Shown here piece after piece: positions 9,233 to 17,327 of a stretch of 64,000 bases of DNA. The DNA lies in the NCBI GenBank assembly GCA_963757605.1, contig CAVWSF010000005.1, forward strand, positions 372,001 to 436,000, read 5' to 3'. A model generated the notes under the pieces. It did not search any database. It was given only the letters and a program-made list of their open reading frames with translations, and was not told the DNA's origin. Origin of the DNA: JAICJC01 sp963757605 (GTDB lineage: Bacteria > Actinomycetota > Thermoleophilia > Gaiellales > JAICJC01). The first letter of the stretch is position 1. Each line of letters opens with the position of its first letter. The position numbers and the translations under genes were made by a program.

Positions 9233-10066
9233 ATGCCGGAGGAGACCGCGGTTCAGCTCGAGGGCGTGTCCGAGACCACGCTGTGGACGCTCCACCACCG
9301 GGCGTCCGAAGCGGCGCGGCCGGACCGGGTGCTGCACGACCCGATGGCGGTCGAGCTCGTCGAAGCCATCGATTTCCCGTTCGAGGACCGGTTCGGCACC
9401 TCGTCCACCTGGTCGCAGTGGCAGGCGCTGCGGGCGCGGACGTTCGACCGGGAGGTGCGACGGTTCCTGCACGACCACCCGGACGGCACCGTCATCGCCC
9501 TCGGCGAGGGCCTCGAGACGCAGCTCTGGCGGGTGAACAACAATCACGTGCGCTGGGTGAGCGTCGACCTGCCGCCGGTGATCCAGCTCCGCCAGCAGCT
9601 TCTGCCGGCGAGCCCGCGCCTCGAGCTCGTCGCGTCGTCGGTCGTCGACGGCGCCTGGCTCGACGAGATCGACCGGACGCGAGGCACGCTCGTGACCGCG
9701 CAGGGGCTCCTGATGTACCTCGAGCCCGAGCAGGTGCACGAGCTGATCGCGGCCTGCGCCGCGCGGGTCGGCGACGGCGGCCTGCTGTTCGACGCCGTCC
9801 CGCGCTGGCTCAGCGAGCGCACGCAGCGCGAGCCCTTGGGGAAGCCGGACGGCTACCGGCCGCCGCCGTGGACGTGGGGCATCGACACGGACGAGGTTGC
9901 GCGGATCCGTGCGACGCCGGGTATCGCCAATCTGCGTCCGCTGCGCCTCCCGAGAGGGCGCGGCCCGCTCTTCGGCGTCGCGGTGCCCCTCCTCGGCCGG
10001 CTCCCCGGCGTGGGTGGCCGGTTCCTCTCGATCATGCTCGCGACGATCGCGACCCGGCGAGATTGA
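9233..10066 (+). CDS. Class I SAM methyltransferase, leucine carboxyl methyltransferase (LCMT/TIGR00027-like) family
   Basis: 277 residues with the layout of the LCMT-like methyltransferases common in actinobacteria, many of which act in secondary metabolism. Visible elements: SEAARPDRVLHDPMAVEL near the N-terminus, RARTFDREVRRFL, the SAM-binding strand VIALGEGLETQLWRV followed by VRWVSVDLPPVI, then LVTAQGLLMYLEPEQVHELI, a family signature, and GGLLFDAVPRWLS. The acceptor substrate is unknown. The ATG at 9233 begins MPEETAVQLEGVSETTLWTL; a longer start at 9182 is possible but adds unconserved residues. The gene has no frameshift despite its damaged neighbours. Confidence 0.82.
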   Translation: MPEETAVQLEGVSETTLWTLHHRASEAARPDRVLHDPMAVELVEAIDFPFEDRFGTSSTWSQWQALRARTFDREVRRFLHDHPDGTVIALGEGLETQLWRVNNNHVRWVSVDLPPVIQLRQQLLPASPRLELVASSVVDGAWLDEIDRTRGTLVTAQGLLMYLEPEQVHELIAACAARVGDGGLLFDAVPRWLSERTQREPLGKPDGYRPPPWTWGIDTDEVARIRATPGIANLRPLRLPRGRGPLFGVAVPLLGRLPGVGGRFLSIMLATIATRRD

Positions 10067-10146
10067 CCGGAGGCCGCATCCCCCGGTACCGTCCCGCCGG
10101 TCACCGATTGTGGGAGGACGGCTGATGCGAGCGTAAGCTGTGGCCG

Positions 10147-11493
10147 ATGACGGTGGTGGCGATGACGGTCGTGACGACCTCCGCCGACACCGCCGGCACC
10201 AACCTTCTCGCGAACGGCACCTTCGAGGGTTCCGGGAGCGGCTCGCTCTCCGACGACCGCCGGCACGACCTACACGGCCGACGGGCGGTACAAGGCGTCG
10301 GCCGGGAAGACCCTGTGCCTGAAGCTGAAGGAGACGGGGTCGGCCGCCTCGAGCAAGGACTCGTGCGCCACCGGCACCGGCGACTGGGCGACCTTCCCGC
10401 AGCTGCGGTACGCTCGCGCTCGCAACCGGCGACGCGCTCACGTTCACCGTGCGCCAGGCGAAGCCCGTCGCGGACGACTCGTTCGTCGTCGACAACCTGA
10501 GCGTGGCCGTCGACGCGGGCGTGCGCACGCCGCCGGGCTCGCTCCACGCGCAGGAGTCCGCGCCGTCCAACCAGGCCTCCGCGACCACGCCGGCCTCCGA
10601 CACGTCCGTCTCGATCGCCGCCGCGGGCGACATTCGCCTGCAACCCGGCCGACCCCAACTACAACGGCGGCGCCGGCCAGAACGTGTTGTGCCAGCAGGG
10701 GGCGACGGCGGACCTGATCGCCCACGGCTCCTACGACCGCGTGCTCGCGCTCGGCGACGAGCAGTACGACTGCGGCTCACTCGGCGCGTTCAACGCGAGC
10801 TACGACGCGAGCTGGGGCCGGTTCGTCGGGAAGACGCTCCCGGTGCCCGGGAACCACGAGGCCAAGGCGACCAGCGACTTCGGCGAGACCGGATGCTCGA
10901 AGAACCAGACCGGCTACTTCACGTACTTCGCCAATCACGGGGTCGGGATCGCCGCCGGCGTGAACGGCAACGGCTACTACAGCGTCGACGTCGGCAGCTC
11001 GCACCTCATCGCGATCAACTCGAACTGCACGGCGATCGGCTGCTGCGGGGCGGGGTCGCCGCAGGAGACGTGGCTGCGCGGCGACCTCGCCGCCCATCCC
11101 AGCCAGTGCACCCTGGCGTTCTGGCACGAGGCCGCCTGGTCGACCACCGGCACGGGCCGCGGCGTCGCCGCGATGCGGCCGATCTGGGCCGACCTCGCGA
11201 ACGCCGGAGTGGAGCTGGTGCTGGCCGGCCACTTCCACCACTACGAGCGGTTCGCCGACCTGAACGCGTCGGGCCAGCCGGCCGCCAACGGCGTCGGAAC
11301 CCGCGAGATCATCGTGGGCACCGGCGGCGAGAACCAGGGCGCGTTCGGGAACGCATCGCCGATCCCCGGCTCTCAGGTGCGGACGTCGGGCTAGGGCGCG
11401 CTCGCCGTCACGCTCGCGACCGGCGGCTACACGTGGCGCTACCTCCAGGTCGGCGGTGCCACCGCCGACTCCGGCAGCGACACGTGCCACTAG
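10147..11493 (+). CDS. Secreted calcineurin-like metallophosphoesterase with N-terminal carbohydrate-binding-like domain (frameshifts and an in-frame stop)
   Basis: Read across frames, the protein starts with a short signal-like region and GTNLLANGTFEGSGSGSLS, a beta-sandwich opening typical of CBM-like domains ending in DDSFVVDNLSVAVDAG. Then comes a metallophosphoesterase: AAGDIACN (Asp), LGDEQYDCGS (Asp), VPGNHEAK (Asn-His), ALAFWHEAAW-type LAFWHEAAW (His) and LAGHFHHYERF (GHxH). Frameshifts fall near 10252, 10400 and 10634. An in-frame TAG at 11392-11394 splits TSG from GALAVTLATGGYTWRYLQV; TAC (Tyr) would restore the usual strand. The natural stop is at 11491. Probably an extracellular phosphatase of the purple-acid-phosphatase-like group. 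Whether it is a real pseudogene is undecided. Confidence 0.75.
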
Positions 11494-11497
11494 AGAA

Positions 11498-11836
11498 CTA
11501 GCTGACCTTCTTGACCCCGTGCACGGGCCGGCCCAGCGCCCGCCACTGGTAGAGCGTCATCGTCGGGAGGACGTCGTCGTAGCGGACGAGCTTGGGATTC
11601 CGGCCCACCTGCGCGGCCCGGGCGGCGTGGTCGAGGAGGTCGTCGCGGTCGGGCGACACGATCACGTGGTGGCAGGCGGTCACATAGTCGAACTCCGCCC
11701 CGCAGGCCGGGCACGGCCACGGATCGGTGTGGATCGCGTACCAGTCGCCGTCGCCGGGGGTAGCCTCCTCGCCGGCCAGGATCTCCTCGAGCTCGGAGAC
11801 TTCGTAGACGGTCGGTGCGGTCGGGACGCTGCTCAC
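11498..11836 (-). CDS. Small zinc-ribbon-like protein of unknown function
   Basis: 112 residues. I do not recognise the family. The central PWPCPACGAEFDYVTACHHVIV offers Cys-x2-Cys plus a later Cys-His-His, a plausible zinc site. The rest is acidic at the N-terminus (VYEVSELEEILAGEE) and ends with LYQWRALGRPVHGVKKVS. No signal peptide or membrane segment. It lies 40 bases downstream of argS on the same strand and could be cotranscribed. It converges on the phosphoesterase gene, 4 bases away. Confidence 0.65.
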   Translation of the reverse strand: MSSVPTAPTVYEVSELEEILAGEEATPGDGDWYAIHTDPWPCPACGAEFDYVTACHHVIVSPDRDDLLDHAARAAQVGRNPKLVRYDDVLPTMTLYQWRALGRPVHGVKKVS

Positions 11837-11876
11837 GGGGCGTCAGGGTAGCACCGGGTTCCCGCCTTCTCGCGGG

Positions 11877-13466
11877 TCACATCCGCTCTGGCGCCTCGAC
11901 TCCGACCAGGTCGAGCGCGGTCGCCATCACGAGGCCGGTGGCGCGGCACAGCGCCAGCCGGCTGCGCTCGACGTCGGGCGCCTCGCCCAGCACGCGGCAC
12001 TGCTTGTAGAACTGATGGAAGGACTTGGCGGTCTCCTGCGCGTAGGCGGCGATGCGGTGGGGCCCGCGCCACTCCGCGGCCTCCGCCACCACCTCCGGGA
12101 ACTCGGCCACGTGCTTCACGAGCTCGACCTCCGCCGGCTCCGGCGTCCAGCCGGGCGCGGGCCCGGGGTCGGCCTGCGGAGCGTTTCGCAGGATCGCCGC
12201 GATCCGGGCGTGCGCGTACTGGCAGTAGTACACCGGGTTCTCGGAGTTCTGGGCCGCCCACAGCTCGAGGTCGAGCTCGATCAGCTGGTCGTGCGAGCGC
12301 TGCACGAGCGCGTACCGGGCGGCGTCGACGCCGATTGCGTCGAGCAGCTCGTCGAGCATGAGCACGGCGCCGCGCCGCTTGGACGCGCTGACCGCCTTCC
12401 CGCCCTCGACGATCTTCACGAACTGGTAGAGCTGGACGTCGATCCGGTCGGGGTCGTAGCCGAGCGCGATCGCGCCCGCCTTCAGGCGGCCGATGTAGCC
12501 GTGATGGTCCGAGCCGAGCACGTAGACGGCAACGTCGAAGCCGCGCTCGAGCTTCGAGACGATGTAGCCGAGGTCGCCGGCGATGTAGGTCGGCGTCCCG
12601 TCGGAGCGCACGAGCACCCGATCCTTGTCGTCGCCGAGCTCGGACGAGCGCAGCCACAGCGCGCCGTCCTTCTCGTACGTCTGGCCGGCCGCGCGGACGG
12701 TCTCGATGGCCCGGTCGACCGACCCGTCCTCGTAGAGGGATCGCTCCAGGAACCAGCGGTCGAAGCCGGCCCGGAAGCGGGCCAGCGTGCGTTGGATGTC
12801 CTCGACCATGGCCGCGGCGCCCCGGGCCCGCCACTCGTCGGCCGGCGTGTCGGGGTCGAGGCCGAGGTCGCGGGCGATGTCCTCGATGTAGGCGCCCCGG
12901 TAGCCGTCCTCCGGAACGTCCTCGCCGCGCGCGCGGGCGCGCAGCGATGCCCCGAACAGGTCCATCTGGCGGCCGGCGTCGTTGAAGTAGTACTCGCGCT
13001 GCACGTCGTGGCCGGCGAACTCGAAGAGCCGCGCGAGCGAGTCGCCGTACGCAGCGTTCCGAGCGGTCGAGGCGGTCACGGGACCGGTCGGGTTCCCGCT
13101 CACGTACTCGACCTGGACCTTCTGCGGCTTGGCCGCGGCGCCCGCGCCGTAGCGGCGCCCCTCGTCGAGCACCCGCTCGATCACGTGCCGGTACCAGGCC
13201 GGCGTCGCGCGCAGGTTGACGAAGCCCGGGCCGGCCACCTCGGCCGAGGCGATGAACGGCGAGTCGATCCGCTCGACGATGCGTTCGGCGATCTGGCGCG
13301 GCGCCGCGCGCAAGGGCTTCGCGAGCTGGAGCGCGGCCGCCGTGGCGTAGTCGCCGTGGGCCGGATCGGCCGGCCGCTCGAGCCGCGCCTTCACGCCGTC
13401 GCCGCCGACCTCGGCGATCGCAGCCTCGACGGGCCCTGCCAGCTCCTGGACGGCGCTTCGGGACAT
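11877..13466 (-). CDS. argS: Arginyl-tRNA synthetase with degenerate HIGH motif
   Basis: 529 residues, normal for bacterial ArgS. It charges tRNA-Arg. The N-terminal additional domain (HGDYATAAALQLAK, GPGFVNLR), catalytic Rossmann fold, REYYFNDAGRQMDLF, TPTYIAGDLGYIVSKLERGFD and the ArgS-specific SENPVYYCQYAHARI are all present, as is the C-terminal anticodon-binding helix set. The ATP-binding HIGH signature, normally NPTGxLHxGHAR, reads NPTGPVTASTAR at about residues 125-136, so both motif histidines are Thr. The KMSKS element is VSASKRRG (about 359-366), lacking Met. The rest is well conserved and there is no frameshift, so the change looks like lineage-specific divergence rather than decay. 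Divergent from the DUF3467 gene, with 32 bases between. Confidence 0.93.
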   Translation of the reverse strand: MSRSAVQELAGPVEAAIAEVGGDGVKARLERPADPAHGDYATAAALQLAKPLRAAPRQIAERIVERIDSPFIASAEVAGPGFVNLRATPAWYRHVIERVLDEGRRYGAGAAAKPQKVQVEYVSGNPTGPVTASTARNAAYGDSLARLFEFAGHDVQREYYFNDAGRQMDLFGASLRARARGEDVPEDGYRGAYIEDIARDLGLDPDTPADEWRARGAAAMVEDIQRTLARFRAGFDRWFLERSLYEDGSVDRAIETVRAAGQTYEKDGALWLRSSELGDDKDRVLVRSDGTPTYIAGDLGYIVSKLERGFDVAVYVLGSDHHGYIGRLKAGAIALGYDPDRIDVQLYQFVKIVEGGKAVSASKRRGAVLMLDELLDAIGVDAARYALVQRSHDQLIELDLELWAAQNSENPVYYCQYAHARIAAILRNAPQADPGPAPGWTPEPAEVELVKHVAEFPEVVAEAAEWRGPHRIAAYAQETAKSFHQFYKQCRVLGEAPDVERSRLALCRATGLVMATALDLVGVEAPERM

Positions 13467-13498
13467 GCGCCGGATCCTAACGATGCTAGGGTGGCCGA

Positions 13499-13807
13499 AT
13501 GGACGCCGAGGACGACCGCCAGGAGCGCCGGCTCAACATTCACTTCTCGCCGGAGGTCATGGCGGGCGTCTACGCCAACTTCGCCAACGTCAGCCACTCC
13601 GACTACGAGTTCACGATCACGTTCGCCCGCATCGACCACGAGGTCGAGGAGGACGAGGTGCCCGGCGTGGTCGTCTCACGGGTCAATCTGTCGCCGCGAT
13701 TCATGAAGGAGCTCATCGAGGCGATGAACGACAACTACTCGAAGTGGCAGACCCGGGAGGGGATCAAGAACCTCCCCGAGTTCGACGGCGAGCACGAGGA
13801 TCAGTAG
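13499..13807 (+). CDS. DUF3467 protein
   Basis: 102 residues matching the DUF3467 pattern: LNIHFSPEVMAGVYANFANVSHS, then YEFTITFARIDH and VVVSRVNLSPRFMKELIEAM. The family is widespread in bacteria and archaea with no known function; its fold is a small beta structure ending in an amphipathic helix. No signal peptide. It is divergent from argS, so their promoters must overlap in the short gap. Its 3' end overlaps the end of the convergent M48 peptidase gene by 7 bases. Confidence 0.85.
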   Translation: MDAEDDRQERRLNIHFSPEVMAGVYANFANVSHSDYEFTITFARIDHEVEEDEVPGVVVSRVNLSPRFMKELIEAMNDNYSKWQTREGIKNLPEFDGEHEDQ

Positions 13808-14994
13808 GCGCGGGCGACCGCTATCCGGTCCATGACCGGCGGGTGGTCGAAGAGGAGCGCCACCGCCCAGCCGCGCGGTTCGGGATTCGAGAGGTTGGCC
13901 ACCGCAAGCCGTTTCTGCAGCCCGGCCATCCCGTCGCCGTCCCCGGTCGCCCGCAGCGCCACCCAGTCGGCCTCGGCCTCGTACCGGCGCGAGATCCCGT
14001 TCTCGACGGGCGTGAGGAGGGCGGCGGCCACGAGCAGGCCGGCGACCACGATCGAGGCCGCCCGCGGATCGCGGACCCCGTCCAGCCCGCGCCTGCGCGC
14101 GACGCGGCCGCAGACGGCGAGCACCGCCCACAGCGCCGGCAGTCCCAGCACCCCGAACCACAGCACGCCCTTCAGCGTGTGGCGGCGGTCGACGTGGGAC
14201 AGCTCGTGGGCGAAGAGCGCGCGGGTCTGGTTCACGGGCGCATGCCGCAGCACGGTGTCGTAGACGACGAGCCGCTCGGTCGGCCCGAGCCCGTCGACGA
14301 ACGCGTTCTCCTCGGTCGTGCGAGCCGAGGCGTTCGCGACTGAGACCGAGCCGGGCGTGGCCCCAACCTGGTGCCCGACGCTTCGCACCAGCGTCCGGAG
14401 CGTCCGGTCGTGCAGCGGCTGCGTCGAGGCGAAGAGCGGATCGATGACAACCGGCTGCAGCGTGACGAACGCCGCCACGGCGACCCATGCCGCCAGGCCG
14501 ACCGCCAGCCACGGCTCGCGCGCCCGGCGCGCGATCGCCAGGCACAGGGTGTATGCGACGGCCACGCCGGCCGCCCAGGCCGCCAGCCCGACGGCGGCGT
14601 CGCGGGCCCAGGCGGCGGTCGAGCGCAGGTCGAGCCCGGCGTTCACGGCCCGGACGTGGTCGACGTAGCCGAGTGGCAGAAGCACCGCAGCCGCGACCGT
14701 CGCTGCTGCGGCGGCGGCGAGCCCGCCCGCCAGGGCCGGCGGCAGGCTGCGGACGACGCAGGGCCTCCCCCACCTCGCCCACGCGACACCGGCGGCGGGA
14801 CCGAGGATGAGCGCGACCACGGCGAGCAGGTACTGCGGCTCGCGGTAGTCGACCGCACGGTCGATCTGGCCCTGCGTGAATGCGGCTCGGGCGGCGAGGT
14901 GCGGCACGCGCGGCGGCAGGTCGGCCTGCCACAGCCAGGCGGCGAGGCCGCCCAGCACCGCGATCAGCACCAGCCCCGGGACGCGCCGGATCAC
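13801..14994 (-). CDS. M48-family membrane zinc metalloprotease (Ste24/HtpX-like)
   Basis: 397 residues with about six hydrophobic segments. The zinc motif is HELSH in ALFAHELSHVDRRHTLKG (near residue 260), and the third ligand is in YEAEADWVALRATG (near 340), the ExxxD pattern of M48. The upstream FVDGLGPTERLVVYDTVL matches the family's strand motif (G.. .R.vVyDTLL). Such proteases degrade or process membrane proteins, including CAAX-type or misfolded ones. Start is a GTG leading into MIRRVPGLVLIAVLGGLAAWLW, a signal-anchor. It may be monocistronic. Confidence 0.9.
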   Translation of the reverse strand: MIRRVPGLVLIAVLGGLAAWLWQADLPPRVPHLAARAAFTQGQIDRAVDYREPQYLLAVVALILGPAAGVAWARWGRPCVVRSLPPALAGGLAAAAAATVAAAVLLPLGYVDHVRAVNAGLDLRSTAAWARDAAVGLAAWAAGVAVAYTLCLAIARRAREPWLAVGLAAWVAVAAFVTLQPVVIDPLFASTQPLHDRTLRTLVRSVGHQVGATPGSVSVANASARTTEENAFVDGLGPTERLVVYDTVLRHAPVNQTRALFAHELSHVDRRHTLKGVLWFGVLGLPALWAVLAVCGRVARRRGLDGVRDPRAASIVVAGLLVAAALLTPVENGISRRYEAEADWVALRATGDGDGMAGLQKRLAVANLSNPEPRGWAVALLFDHPPVMDRIAVARAY

Positions 14995-15046
14995 GCGCGC
15001 TGCTGCCCGGCGGCGAGGCTCACAGGCCCAACCCTATAGTGCCCCG

Positions 15047-15775
15047 ATGCGGGTGGCCGTCATGTCGGACGTGCACGGGAACGTCCAGGCGCTGGAAGCC
15101 GTGCTCGCGGCGATCGACGAGCTCCAGGTGGACGAGATCTGGAGCCTGGGCGACGTCGTCGGCTACGGCGCCGACCCCGTGCGCTGCATGGAGATCGTGG
15201 ACGAGCGGGCGGTCGTCTCGCTGGCCGGGAACCACGACCTGGTCGTCGCCGGCACGATCGACATCGACATGTTCGCCCACGACGCCCGCGACGCCGCCGA
15301 GTGGTCGCGCACCGTCCTCTCGCGGGAGCAGATCGACGTGCTCGGCGCCCGCATGCCGGGAGAGATGCGCGAGGACGTGCAGATGTTCCACGCCAGCATC
15401 CGCGACCCGGTCTGGGAGTACATCGTCGACCCCCGCACGGCCGAGCTGTGCCTCGAGCGCCAGCGCCGCCCGCTGTGCCTGGTCGGCCACAGCCACGTCC
15501 AGCTCCTGTGGGGCTACGAGGGCGGCGAGCTCGTCGGCGGCACGGTCGCGGCGGGGGCGACGCTGGCCTACGGCGAGGGGCCCTATATCGTGAACCCCGG
15601 GTCGGTCGGCCAGCCCCGCGACGGCGATCCGCGCGCCGGCTACGCGGTCGTCGACACCGAGCAGGCCACGGCGACCTGGCTTCGGGCCGAGTACGACATC
15701 CGCGCCGCGCAGGCGGCGATCCGCGACGCCGGCCTGCCGCTGCGGCTGGCGGCGCGCCTGGCGGAGGGGCGGTGA
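15047..15775 (+). CDS. YfcE/MJ0936-type metallophosphoesterase
   Basis: 242 residues. Metal ligands are clear: VMSDVHGNVQALEAVL (Asp, His), WSLGDVVGYG (Asp), LAGNHDLVV (Asn-His) and VGHSHVQLLWG (GHSH), with NPGSVGQPRDGDPRAGYAV as the family's C-terminal motif. These are cytoplasmic phosphodiesterases or phosphatases, often with cyclic-nucleotide or bis-p-nitrophenyl activity in vitro; the physiological substrate is unknown. The ATG at 15047 begins the conserved first strand. The stop overlaps the GTG of the GNAT gene (GTGA), so the two are coupled. Confidence 0.9.
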   Translation: MRVAVMSDVHGNVQALEAVLAAIDELQVDEIWSLGDVVGYGADPVRCMEIVDERAVVSLAGNHDLVVAGTIDIDMFAHDARDAAEWSRTVLSREQIDVLGARMPGEMREDVQMFHASIRDPVWEYIVDPRTAELCLERQRRPLCLVGHSHVQLLWGYEGGELVGGTVAAGATLAYGEGPYIVNPGSVGQPRDGDPRAGYAVVDTEQATATWLRAEYDIRAAQAAIRDAGLPLRLAARLAEGR

Positions 15776-16566
15776 CCGCCGCCCCGGCCGAGGTTGCCGC
15801 GCGGATCCGGCGTGCGGCCTCGGCGTTCATGGTCGAGTGGATCGAGGGGCTCCGCGACCTGCCGGGCAACCCGTCCCGGGTGAGCGTCGAGCGGTTCGGC
15901 GACACGGTGGCGCTGGCCTGCGAGGAGCTGCCGGAGCTCGACTTCGTGAACACCGTCCACGGGCTCGCGGCCGGTCGGGCGGAGCCGGTCACTGCGTTCT
16001 ATCGCGGCCTGGGCCTGCGCGGGTGGACGGAGGTGGTGCCGGGGCCCGGCGCGCCCGAGCTGATGGAGCAGCTGACGGCGTGCGGGTGGGCGCAGACCGG
16101 CTTCTGGTGCTCCTTCCACGGCCCGGCCGTCGCACCGCCCGCCCCGGCTGAAGTCGAGGTGGTCGAGGCGGTGGAGCGCGACATGGCGGACTTCGCCCGC
16201 ATCCATCTCGACGGGCACGAGGTGCCCGGCGAGGATCGCGGGCCGGCCGAGGCGGCCGTGCGGGCATGGTTCGGGCGGCCGGGCTGGCGGCTCTACCTGG
16301 CGCTGGTGGACGGCACCCCGGCGGGCTCGGCGGCGCTCACCATCGAGGCCGGGCTGGGCTACCTCGCGAACGCGGCGACGCTGCCGGCGATGCGCGGCCG
16401 CGGCTGCCAGACGGCCCTCCTGGCGCGGAGGATCGCCGACGCCGCAGCGACCGGGTGCGACACGGTCGCCTCGCTGGCCGAGTTCGGAACGGGCAGCCAG
16501 CGCAACCTGGAGCGGGCCGGCCTGCGGATGGCGTTCACCCAGGCCGTGTGGCGGATGGGGCCCTAG
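15772..16566 (+). CDS. GNAT-family N-acetyltransferase
   Basis: 264 residues. The N-terminal half (about 1-130) resembles a degenerate first GNAT-like repeat (YRGLGLRGWTEVVPGPG), and the C-terminal half carries the acetyl-CoA site: GTPAGSAALTIEAGLGYLANAATLPAMRGRGCQTALLARRI, where RGRGCQTALL is the Q/RxxGxG/A loop. The acceptor substrate is unknown. GTG start overlaps the phosphoesterase stop by 4 bases. It ends 4 bases into the convergent sigma-factor gene. Confidence 0.85.
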   Translation: MTAAPAEVAARIRRAASAFMVEWIEGLRDLPGNPSRVSVERFGDTVALACEELPELDFVNTVHGLAAGRAEPVTAFYRGLGLRGWTEVVPGPGAPELMEQLTACGWAQTGFWCSFHGPAVAPPAPAEVEVVEAVERDMADFARIHLDGHEVPGEDRGPAEAAVRAWFGRPGWRLYLALVDGTPAGSAALTIEAGLGYLANAATLPAMRGRGCQTALLARRIADAAATGCDTVASLAEFGTGSQRNLERAGLRMAFTQAVWRMGP

Positions 16567-17144
16567 CTCGGGTTGCCGACGGCGACGGGCGGCGTCGCCG
16601 CGGGCCGGTGGCCGAAGTCGTAGCCCTCGCGCAGGAGCTCGGCGACGACGGTCTCGCGCGCCTTGTAGATCCGCCACTTGACGGTCGCGAGCGTCGTGTC
16701 GAGCGCCTCGGCGATCTCGGCGTAGCTCAGGCCGACGAGGTCGCGCAGGAGGAGCGCCATCTTGAGGTCGACGGACAGGCTGCCGATCGCGTGCCAGACG
16801 GCGTCCATGCCGTCGTCCGCGTCGGGCGGTGCGACGGCGAGGTGCAGCTGCGGCGCCGCCTCGAGCTCGAGCGCCGGACCGCCCCGCCGCTCGCGCGCCC
16901 GCAGCTCATCCACCACCCGGTGCTTGGCGACCTGAAAGAGCCAGGTCGTGAACTGGCACCGCTGGTCGAAGCCGGGCAGAGCCTGGTAGACGCGCATGAA
17001 CACTTCCTGGCAGATGTCCTCGGCGAGGGCCCGGTCGCCGGAGAGCACGCGCGTCACGTAGTTGAACACCGGCCCGTGGTACTGGCGCACGATGATCGCA
17101 AACGCCTGCTCGTCCCCACGGCGGGCGAGTCGAAGCACGTCCAT
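16563..17144 (-). CDS. ECF RNA polymerase sigma factor
   Basis: 193 residues. Region 2 is FAIIVRQYHGPVFNYVTRVL and DICQEVFMRVYQAL (region 2.2/2.3), followed by FTTWLFQVAKHRVVDELRARER. Region 4 is MALLLRDLVGLSYAEIAEALDTTLATVKWRIYKARETV, a clear helix-turn-helix for the -35 element. The ATG at 17144 (MDVLRLARRGDEQAF) gives the normal ECF N-terminus; longer reading upstream is untranslated. No anti-sigma factor gene is adjacent, which is unusual for ECF factors. Transcription runs away from the glycolytic operon. Confidence 0.93.
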   Translation of the reverse strand: MDVLRLARRGDEQAFAIIVRQYHGPVFNYVTRVLSGDRALAEDICQEVFMRVYQALPGFDQRCQFTTWLFQVAKHRVVDELRARERRGGPALELEAAPQLHLAVAPPDADDGMDAVWHAIGSLSVDLKMALLLRDLVGLSYAEIAEALDTTLATVKWRIYKARETVVAELLREGYDFGHRPAATPPVAVGNPS

Positions 17145-17271
17145 ATCAGGCTGCGGAAGGGCCAATGTGGTCGAGCGGGCGCGAAAAACCCGCGGGAGTA
17201 TAGACCTCCCCACACCCACACCGCCGGAAGGCGCATCTCTTTGCACATGTGTGCCGTCTGCCACAAGTCTG

Positions 17272-17284
17272 GGGGTCAGACCCC
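17272..17284. repeat. Intergenic self-complementary 13-mer GGGGTCAGACCCC
   Basis: One of three copies of the same 13-mer in the window (the others are near 58.95 and 59.0 kb, read as GGGGTCTGACCCC, its reverse complement). It lies in the gap between the sigma factor start and the gpmI end, followed by a GC-rich stretch with partial hairpins (GGCGTCACGGC/GCCG). The rest of this 183-base gap holds no gene; AT-richer bases at 17190-17260 may hold the sigma factor promoter. Confidence 0.6.
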
Positions 17285-17327
17285 GCATCTGGCGGCGTTG
17301 CAAAGCCGTGACGCCGGCGACACGCCC

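Noticed and set aside
8168..10780. 870-residue open frame on the minus strand
   Set aside because: Composition is Arg/Pro/Ala-rich antisense of the methyltransferase and phosphoesterase genes; no motif, no start with a ribosome site.
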